Origin: Archangium gephyra
GTDB taxonomy: Bacteria; Myxococcota; Myxococcia; Myxococcales; Myxococcaceae
Length of the DNA: 64,000 nt
NCBI GenBank assembly: GCA_003243425.1
Contig: QFQP01000008.1
Location: 62,001 to 126,000, forward strand
Reading direction: 5' to 3'
Positions 58,961-64,000 of the stretch are shown one piece after another. Below the pieces are notes generated by a model. The model was not told the origin of the DNA and ran no database searches. It saw only the letters and a program-made list of their open reading frames with translations. A program made the translations under genes and the position numbers. Within the stretch, counting starts at the first letter, position 1, and each line of letters begins with the position of its first letter.

Positions 58961-60151
58961 ATGTCGAAGGAAAAGTTCGAGAGAAACAAGCCGCACGTCA
59001 ACATCGGCACGATCGGCCACGTTGACCACGGCAAGACCACCCTGACGGCGGCGATCACCAAGGTGCTCGCGAAGGCCGGCGGCGCGACGTTCCTCGCGTA
59101 CGACCAGATCGACAAGGCGCCGGAAGAGCGCGCCCGCGGCATCACGATCTCGACGGCGCACGTCGAGTACCAGACGGCGAACCGCCACTACGCGCACGTC
59201 GACTGCCCCGGCCACGCCGACTACGTGAAGAACATGATCACGGGCGCCGCGCAGATGGACGGCGCGATCCTCGTCGTCAGCGCGCCGGACGGCCCGATGC
59301 CGCAGACGCGTGAGCACATCCTCCTGGCCCGCCAGGTCGGTGTTCCCTACATCGTCGTCTTCCTGAACAAGGTCGACATGCTCGACGACGCCGAGCTCCG
59401 CCAGCTCGTCGAAGAGGAAGTCCGCGACCTCCTCAAGAAGTACGAGTTCCCGGGCGACAAGATCCCGGTGGTCCCCGGCTCGGCGCTCAAGGCGCTCGAA
59501 GGTGACAGCTCGGACATCGGCGAGCCCGCCATCCTGAAGCTGATGGAAGCGGTCGACTCGTACATCCCGACGCCCACCCGCGCGATCGACAAGCCCTTCC
59601 TCATGCCCGTCGAAGACGTGTTCTCGATCGAAGGCCGCGGCACCGTCGCGACCGGTCGCGTCGAGCGTGGCGTGGTGAAGGTCGGCGACGAAGTCGAAGT
59701 CGTCGGTCTCCGTGCGACGCAGAAGACGACCGTCACCGGCGTCGAAATGTTCAAGAAGCTCCTCGACTCCGGTATGGCCGGCGACAACATCGGCGCGCTC
59801 GTCCGTGGTCTGAAGCGTGAAGACATCGAGCGCGGCCAGGTCTTCGCGAAGCCCGGCTCGGTGCTCCCGCACACGAAGTTCAAGGCGCAGATCTACGTGC
59901 TGACCAAGGAAGAGGGTGGTCGTCACACGCCGTTCTTCAAGGGTTACCGCCCGCAGTTCTACTTCCGCACGACCGACGTGACGGGCTCGGTGCAGTTGAA
60001 CCCCGGCGTCGAGATGATCATGCCCGGCGACAACACGAACATCGAAGTCGAGCTGATCACGCCTGTCGCGATGGAGAAGGAACTCCGCTTCGCGATCCGT
60101 GAAGGTGGCCGTACGGTCGGCTCCGGCGTCGTCGCCGAAGTCATCGCCTGA
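58961..60151 (+). CDS. tuf: Elongation factor Tu
   Basis: A 396-residue translation factor from the ATG at 58961 (GAAGGAAG upstream). It delivers aminoacyl-tRNA to the ribosome using GTP. G1 GHVDHGKT (19-26), effector RGITIS, G3 DCPGHADY, NKVDM and the SALKAL G5 region are all present, followed by domains 2 and 3 ending GGRTVGSGVVAEVIA. A second tuf gene is usual in myxobacteria but is not in this window. An upstream frame starting at 58874 is not coding because it crosses the tRNA. Confidence 0.99.
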   Translation: MSKEKFERNKPHVNIGTIGHVDHGKTTLTAAITKVLAKAGGATFLAYDQIDKAPEERARGITISTAHVEYQTANRHYAHVDCPGHADYVKNMITGAAQMDGAILVVSAPDGPMPQTREHILLARQVGVPYIVVFLNKVDMLDDAELRQLVEEEVRDLLKKYEFPGDKIPVVPGSALKALEGDSSDIGEPAILKLMEAVDSYIPTPTRAIDKPFLMPVEDVFSIEGRGTVATGRVERGVVKVGDEVEVVGLRATQKTTVTGVEMFKKLLDSGMAGDNIGALVRGLKREDIERGQVFAKPGSVLPHTKFKAQIYVLTKEEGGRHTPFFKGYRPQFYFRTTDVTGSVQLNPGVEMIMPGDNTNIEVELITPVAMEKELRFAIREGGRTVGSGVVAEVIA

Positions 60152-60154
60152 GTC

Positions 60155-60172
60155 ACTGAGTTTCGACTCAGT
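60155..60172 (+). other. UUCG tetraloop hairpin after tuf
   Basis: ACTGAGT-TTCG-ACTCAGT, a perfect 7-bp stem with a TTCG tetraloop, starts 4 bases after the tuf stop. No T-run follows, so it may protect or mark a processed 3' end rather than terminate. Confidence 0.6.
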
Positions 60173-60184
60173 TGCTCTTGACAC

Positions 60185-60230
60185 GAGGGGACTGCTCTGT
60201 CAGGGAGCCGTCCCCTCTGTCGTCTTTAAT
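60185..60230 (+). terminator. Terminator-like hairpin between tuf and rpmG
   Basis: GAGGGGAC (60185-60192) pairs with GTCCCCTC (60210-60217) and is followed by the T-rich TGTCGTCTTTAATT. It is probably the end of, or an attenuator in, the tuf transcript. Confidence 0.6.
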
Positions 60231-60248
60231 TCTCGTAGGAGTTTCGCC

Positions 60249-60416
60249 ATGCCCAAGGGCAACCGCAGCCTCATTTCTCTCGAGTGCACCGTCTGCAAGG
60301 ACCGCAACTACGTGACGACCAAGAATCGTCGCAAGCAGCAGGACAAGCTCGAGATGTCGAAGTTCTGCCGTAAGTGCCGCAAGCACACCGACCACAAAGA
60401 AGGCAAGGTCGGCTGA
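60249..60416 (+). CDS. rpmG: Ribosomal protein L33
   Basis: A 55-residue 50S protein from the ATG at 60249 (GTAGGAG upstream). Two CxxC pairs (ECTVC, FCRKC) make it the zinc-binding (C+) form of L33. Gene order rpmG - tRNA-Trp - secE - nusG is the usual bacterial arrangement. Confidence 0.97.
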   Translation: MPKGNRSLISLECTVCKDRNYVTTKNRRKQQDKLEMSKFCRKCRKHTDHKEGKVG

Positions 60417-60429
60417 GTAGGTTCGTCGG

Positions 60430-60505
60430 ACGCCAGTAGCTCCAACGGTAGAGCAGCGGTCTCCAAAACCGCTTGTTGCAGGTTCGAATCCTGCCTGGCG
60501 TGCCA
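60430..60505 (+). tRNA. tRNA-Trp (anticodon CCA)
   Basis: Acceptor ACGCCAG/CTGGCGT, anticodon stem-loop GCGGT-CTCCAAA-ACCGC (anticodon CCA), G discriminator and an encoded CCA end. A six-T run follows directly. Confidence 0.96.
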
Positions 60506-60589
60506 GTTTTTTATTGAGAAATCGCTCGGGCGCCGGTCGGAAATGGTCCGGCCGGCGTTCGGGTTTGTCTGCTTTCACGGAGTAACCAA

Positions 60590-61033
60590 ATGTCGGCCAG
60601 TGAAGCGAGCCAGCAAGCGAACCGCGCGGAGATGGACCCGCGGCGGCTCGTCGTCGTCAGCTACCTGGTGTTCGGCCTGATCCTCACGCTCTTCCTCGGG
60701 AAGATGACGGAGCTCCTGTTCGGCCAACTCAGCATCAACAACGGTGAGTTGCTCGCCGGTACGGGCATCAAGGTCGCCAACGTGATCGGCTTCGTGCTGA
60801 CCGTGGCGCTTGCCGCCTACGCGTGGACCAACCCCCGCATCAAGACCCTGAGCCTCGAAGTGGCGACGGAGTTGATGCGCGTCACGTGGCCCTCGTTCGA
60901 CGACGTGCGCATCTCGACCATCGCGGTCGTGGTGGCCTCGCTCGTCGCCGCCATCATCCTCTTCGGCATGGACACCCTCAGCTACAAGCTGATGGTCGAG
61001 TGGTTCCCGAAGCTCTGGAGCGCGCTGTCGTGA
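60590..61033 (+). CDS. secE: Preprotein translocase subunit SecE
   Basis: A 147-residue inner-membrane protein, the three-segment form of SecE. Membrane segments are VVSYLVFGLILTLFLG, VIGFVLTVALAAYAW and AVVVASLVAAIILFG. The conserved amphipathic TELMRVTWPSFDDVR sits before the last one. With SecY and SecG it forms the Sec channel. It overlaps nusG as GTGA. Confidence 0.96.
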   Translation: MSASEASQQANRAEMDPRRLVVVSYLVFGLILTLFLGKMTELLFGQLSINNGELLAGTGIKVANVIGFVLTVALAAYAWTNPRIKTLSLEVATELMRVTWPSFDDVRISTIAVVVASLVAAIILFGMDTLSYKLMVEWFPKLWSALS

Positions 61034-61587
61034 CCGCCGAGAACTCCGAGAAGAAGTGGTTCGTCGTTCACACGTATTCGAACTTCGAGAGCAAGGCGAA
61101 GAAGAGCCTCGAAGACAAGATCAAGGTCGAAGGCCTGCAGGAGTTCTTCGGCGAGATCCTCGTGCCCACCGAGCAGGTGGTCGAGATGCGTGACGGCCAG
61201 AAGCGCACCACCAAGCGCAAGACGATGCCGGGCTACATCCTCGTCAACATGGCGATGAACACCCGCACCAAGTCGCTGGTGAAGAACACCCCGAAGGTCA
61301 CCGGCTTTCTGGGGCAGATCGGCCAGGAAGACCCGCCGCCCCTCCGTGAGAACGAAGTGCTGCGCCTGACGTCTCAGCAGGCCGAGGGCGGCATGCGCCC
61401 CAAGCCGAAGGTTCAGTACGACGACGGCGATACCGTGCGCGTGATCGACGGCCCGTTCGCGAACTTCAACGGCACCATCGAAGAAGTGAACCCCGAGAAG
61501 GGCCGCGTGAAGGTGCTCGTCAGCATCTTCGGCCGCTCCACGCCGGTAGAGCTCGATTTCATGCAGGTGGAGAAGACCACCGGCTGA
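61030..61587 (+). CDS. nusG: Transcription antitermination factor NusG
   Basis: A 185-residue protein from the GTG at 61030. The NGN domain starts KKWFVVHTYSNFE with the MPGYILVNM strand; the KOW motif is GPFANFNGTIEEVNPEKGRV. It binds RNA polymerase and Rho or ribosomal protein S10. A longer frame from 60823 runs inside secE and is not coding. Confidence 0.97.
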   Translation: MTAENSEKKWFVVHTYSNFESKAKKSLEDKIKVEGLQEFFGEILVPTEQVVEMRDGQKRTTKRKTMPGYILVNMAMNTRTKSLVKNTPKVTGFLGQIGQEDPPPLRENEVLRLTSQQAEGGMRPKPKVQYDDGDTVRVIDGPFANFNGTIEEVNPEKGRVKVLVSIFGRSTPVELDFMQVEKTTG

Positions 61588-61611
61588 AGCAGTACCCGCA
61601 GTTCAAACAAC

Positions 61612-61641
61612 GTGGGAGGCCACGAAGGCCGCTTGAACCAC
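61612..61641 (+). promoter_or_regulatory. Probable L1-binding hairpin in the rplK leader
   Basis: GTGG (61612-61615) pairs with CCAC (61638-61641), and GGCC (61618-61621) with GGCC (61627-61630). The internal loop is asymmetric: GA on one side, GCTTGAA on the other. This is the shape of the L1 site in 23S rRNA and in the E. coli rplK leader, through which L1 represses its own operon. It is upstream of the AGGAGA ribosome site. Confidence 0.65.
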
Positions 61642-61654
61642 AGGAGAAGTAGAA

Positions 61655-62098
61655 ATGAAGAAGGTCACAGGTCAGGTCAAGCTGCAGATCCCTGCCGGTA
61701 AGGCGAACCCGGCTCCTCCGATTGGTCCCGCGCTCGGTCAGCAGGGCGTGAACATCATGGAGTTCTGCAAGCAGTTCAACGCCAAGACCCAGGCGCAGAT
61801 GAAGGAAGCCCTGATCATCCCCGTGATCATCACGGTGTATCAGGACCGCTCGTTCACCTTCGAGCTCAAGACGCCGCCGGCGTCGGTGCTCCTCAAGAAG
61901 GCCGCTGGTCTGCACACCGAGAAGAAGAAGGGCTCGGGCGCCAAGAAGTCGGGCAAGGAAATCGTCGGCAAGGTGACCCAGAAGCAGGTCGAGGAAATCG
62001 CGAAGCAGAAGATCCAGGACACCACCGCCGGCAGCCTCGAGGCCGCGGCGCGCACCATCGCGGGCACGGCCCGTTCGATGGGCATCCAGGTCGTCTGA
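61655..62098 (+). CDS. rplK: Ribosomal protein L11
   Basis: A 147-residue protein with AGGAGA 6 bases before the ATG. The N-terminal ANPAPPIGPALGQQGVNIMEF and C-terminal AARTIAGTARSMGIQV are the L11 signatures. It sits at the GTPase-associated centre of the 50S subunit. First gene of the rplK-rplA pair. Confidence 0.99.
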   Translation: MKKVTGQVKLQIPAGKANPAPPIGPALGQQGVNIMEFCKQFNAKTQAQMKEALIIPVIITVYQDRSFTFELKTPPASVLLKKAAGLHTEKKKGSGAKKSGKEIVGKVTQKQVEEIAKQKIQDTTAGSLEAAARTIAGTARSMGIQVV

Positions 62099-62145
62099 AC
62101 CCTTCCATTCCTCTCCAACCACTTCTTTAGAAAGAGACAGTTTCC

Positions 62146-62853
62146 ATGCCTGGTAAAAAGTTCAAGGCGGCCGCCGCCAAGGTCGACCGCAACAAGCGCT
62201 ACACCATCGCCGAGGGGTTCTCCCTCGTGAAGACCACGTCGGACCTCGTGAAGGGCAAGTTCGACCAGACGGTCGACGTGGCCATCAACCTGGGTGTCGA
62301 CCCCAAGCACGCGGACCAGATGGTTCGCGGCGCCGTCGTTCTCCCGAACGGCACCGGCAAGAGCGCGCGCGTTGCGGTCTTCGCCAAGGGCGAGAAGCAG
62401 ACTGAAGCGACCAACGCCGGCGCCGACTTCGTCGGTGAGGCCGACCTCGCGAAGAAGATCGAAGAAGGCTTCATGGACTTCGACACCGTGATCGCCACGC
62501 CCGACATGATGGGTGTCGTCGGTCGCCTCGGTAAGGTGCTCGGCCCCCGCGGCCTGATGCCGAACCCCAAGGTCGGCACGGTGACCATGGACCTCGCGCG
62601 CGCCATCAAGGAAGCCAAGGGCGGCAAGATTGAGTTCCGCGCTGAGAAGGCGGGCATCGTGCATGCGCCGATCGGCAAGGCCTCGTTCGGCCCCGAGAAG
62701 CTGACCGAGAACTTCAACACCCTCATCGAGCTGGTGATGAAGATGAAGCCGGCCACCGCGAAGGGCGTCTACCTCAAGGGCATCACCGTCAGCGCCACGA
62801 TGGGCCCGGGCGTGAAGATCGACACCGCGGAAATCACTGCCCGCTTCAAGTGA
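62146..62853 (+). CDS. rplA: Ribosomal protein L1
   Basis: A 235-residue 50S protein with the L1 signature VGRLGKVLGPRGLMPNPK and KGVYLKGITVSATMGPGV. It forms the L1 stalk and is expected to repress the rplK-rplA message through the leader hairpin upstream of rplK. A terminator follows 9 bases after the stop. Confidence 0.99.
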   Translation: MPGKKFKAAAAKVDRNKRYTIAEGFSLVKTTSDLVKGKFDQTVDVAINLGVDPKHADQMVRGAVVLPNGTGKSARVAVFAKGEKQTEATNAGADFVGEADLAKKIEEGFMDFDTVIATPDMMGVVGRLGKVLGPRGLMPNPKVGTVTMDLARAIKEAKGGKIEFRAEKAGIVHAPIGKASFGPEKLTENFNTLIELVMKMKPATAKGVYLKGITVSATMGPGVKIDTAEITARFK

Positions 62854-62862
62854 GCTGAATCC

Positions 62863-62899
62863 AGCCCGGTCGGGTAACCACCCGCCGGGCTTCAGTTTT
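62863..62899 (+). terminator. Rho-independent terminator after rplA
   Basis: AGCCCGG (62863-62869) pairs with CCGGGCT (62885-62891) and is followed by TCAGTTTT. It separates rplK-rplA from rplJ-rplL. Confidence 0.75.
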
Positions 62900-62906
62900 G
62901 AAGGTG

Positions 62907-62934
62907 TTGACACGGCGCGCTCACTTCGTGTAAG
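62907..62934 (+). promoter_or_regulatory. Sigma-70-type promoter for rplJ-rplL
   Basis: A perfect TTGACA (62907-62912), a 16-base spacer and TGTAAG (62929-62934), directly after the rplA terminator. Transcription would begin near 62941 and run through the L10 leader. Confidence 0.65.
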
Positions 62935-62989
62935 CGCGCCGAGCTTTTGCAATGTCGACGCCAATTCATGGCGTCAATCATCAACAGAA

Positions 62990-63227
62990 TAGACCCTGGA
63001 CGAAGACAGCAGGGGTCTCCGGTAAGGACTTCGCGCCACCTTGGCACCTCGATGAGAGGGCGTGACGCGAAGAAGAGATCGGAGCCTTAAACGGTGGCCT
63101 CGAAGGGCCGCCCTGCCGAGACGGGGAGCGGTGAGAAATGCACGGGCGTGAGCTCGGGCTTCGCCTCACGAATCTCGCTCCTGCATCACGCTTTGCCGGG
63201 ATGTCAAAGACGGAAGGAGGTGTACAG
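62990..63227 (+). promoter_or_regulatory. L10-type (rplJ) mRNA leader
   Basis: The 374 bases between rplA and rplJ hold no gene. The structured leader includes the paired CCACCTTGGCACC region, CCTTAAACGG, and CCCTGCCGAGACGGGG near 63110-63125, the conserved core of the ribosomal L10 leader family. L10 (with L7/L12) binds this to repress translation. The rplJ ribosome site GGAAGGAGG lies at its end. Confidence 0.65.
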
Positions 63228-63743
63228 ATGCTCAAGAGCGAGAAGGAAGAGCTGATCAAGGAACTCACCGACAAGTTCACCCGTGCAAAGGGTGTGATTG
63301 TTGCGGAGTTCAATAAGCTCGACGTGGACACCGTCAACCGGCTTCGTAAGAAGCTGCGTGACGGCAAGGTCGAGTGGAAGGTGCTGAAGAACACGCTGGC
63401 GCGTCGCGCCGCGAAGGGCACCTCGGTCGAGAAGGTCTCCGATGATTTCGTGGGTCCGGTGGCAGTTGCCATCTCCTACGACGACGTCGTTGCGCCTGCG
63501 AAGATCCTTTCGGAGTTCGCGAAGGACCTCGAGACCGTCAAGATCAAGTCGGGTGTTGTTCAGGGCCAGAAGATCGACAAGGCGGGCGTGCAGGCACTGG
63601 CGAAGTTGCCGGGTCTGAACGAGCTGCGCGCGACGATCCTCAGCATGATCAACCAGCCGGCGACGAAGCTTGTCCGCACCATCAACGAGCCCGGCGGAAG
63701 CCTGGCGCGCGTGATCAAGGCGAAGGCCGACAAGGCCGCGTAA
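63228..63743 (+). CDS. rplJ: Ribosomal protein L10
   Basis: A 171-residue protein from the ATG at 63228, preceded by a strong GGAAGGAGG. Conserved L10 features: IVAEFNKLDVDTVNRLRKK, VLKNTLARRA, GPVAVAISYDD, and the C-terminal L12-binding helix (ARVIKAKADKAA). Upstream residues in the frame are leader, not protein. Confidence 0.97.
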   Translation: MLKSEKEELIKELTDKFTRAKGVIVAEFNKLDVDTVNRLRKKLRDGKVEWKVLKNTLARRAAKGTSVEKVSDDFVGPVAVAISYDDVVAPAKILSEFAKDLETVKIKSGVVQGQKIDKAGVQALAKLPGLNELRATILSMINQPATKLVRTINEPGGSLARVIKAKADKAA

Positions 63744-63794
63744 ACCCGTTTCATAACTCTCAACCGCAGTTCAATTTTCGAAGGATACAAAGTC

Positions 63795-64000
63795 ATGGCA
63801 GACATCAATGCGATCGTTGAGTCGCTCTCGAGCCTTACGGTTCTCGAGGCGGCCGACCTGGTGAAGCAGCTCGAGACCAAGTGGGGCGTTTCTGCGGCGG
63901 CGGCTGTTGCCGTTGCTGGCCCGGCGGCTGGTCCCGCGGCGGCCGTCGAAGAGAAGACCGAGTTCACGGTCGTTCTCGCGAAGGCTGGCGACAAGAAGAT
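63795..64000 (+). CDS. rplL: Ribosomal protein L7/L12, cut by the window edge
   Basis: The first 68 residues are present: N-terminal dimerisation part (NAIVESLSSLTVLEAADLV), alanine-rich hinge, and the start of the C-terminal domain (KTEFTVVLAKAGDKK). The frame is open at the end of the window. Ribosome site GAAGGA lies upstream. Confidence 0.98.
   Translation, partial: MADINAIVESLSSLTVLEAADLVKQLETKWGVSAAAAVAVAGPAAGPAAAVEEKTEFTVVLAKAGDKK

Noticed and set aside
63138..63227. N-terminal extension of L10
   Set aside because: The region is a structured leader and a strong GGAAGGAGG precedes the ATG at 63228.

Overview
The window is a 64 kb piece of a GC-rich myxobacterial chromosome. The best guess is a gliding member of Cystobacterineae (Myxococcaceae or Archangiaceae); no 16S rRNA is present to name it. 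The evidence is high third-position GC, frequent GTG starts, two C-terminal MYXO-CTERM sorting tails, PilZ, FHA-like and receiver-type signalling genes with long proline/alanine linkers, an AglZ-like motility protein, and two CglB-like von Willebrand A lipoproteins. All identifications come from reading the translations; no database search was run. I see no insertion sequence, prophage, CRISPR array or rRNA operon.

Layout. 1-3.6 kb: the edge of a cyclic-nucleotide-binding protein, a PilZ protein, an acetyltransferase, a winged-helix AAA+ ATPase and ilvE. 3.7-15.4 kb: a minus-strand signalling block. It holds a receiver/PATAN/J-domain/TPR fusion protein coupled to a patatin-like lipase, then a tight three-gene phosphorelay: an NtrC-like regulator lacking GAFTGA, a 1613-residue hybrid kinase with six tandem 92-residue HAMP units, and a receiver-kinase. 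15.5-17.5 kb: a secreted protein, a MoxR-type ATPase and a small membrane protein. 17.5-29.2 kb: a minus-strand set containing a glycosyltransferase with a long motif-rich tail, an AglZ-like pseudo-receiver/coiled-coil protein, and two large lipoproteins (IgGFc-binding-like and Asp-box-containing).

29.2-46.3 kb is mostly plus-strand housekeeping and chromosome maintenance: a TPR/coiled-coil protein, a hydrolase, a YrdC/TsaC-family protein, XerD, TrpS, ScpA-ScpB-RluB, a HEAT lipoprotein, a dual cNMP-binding protein, an MshEN protein, a metallophosphoesterase and a lipoprotein. 46.4-57.7 kb is accessory: a frameshifted GyrB-like fragment, a PLP enzyme with a long N-terminal extension, secreted beta-helix and matrixin-like proteins, DsrE, the tandem cglB-like pair, an ATP-grasp ligase and a DsbD-N-like protein. 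57.7-64 kb is the translation core: rlmB, tRNA-Thr/Tyr/Gly/Thr followed by tuf, rpmG, tRNA-Trp, secE-nusG, rplK-rplA, then a terminator, a new promoter with an L10-type leader, rplJ and the start of rplL.

Start codons were often moved from the longest ORF to an internal ATG/GTG because of overlaps, ribosome binding sites or domain starts; each case is noted. The most unusual items are the GAFTGA-less regulator with its HAMP-array kinase, the J-domain response regulator coupled to a patatin, the tandem cglB pair, the glycosyltransferase tail with repeated short motifs, and a 10-base element found in the leaders of tuf, rplK and rplL.
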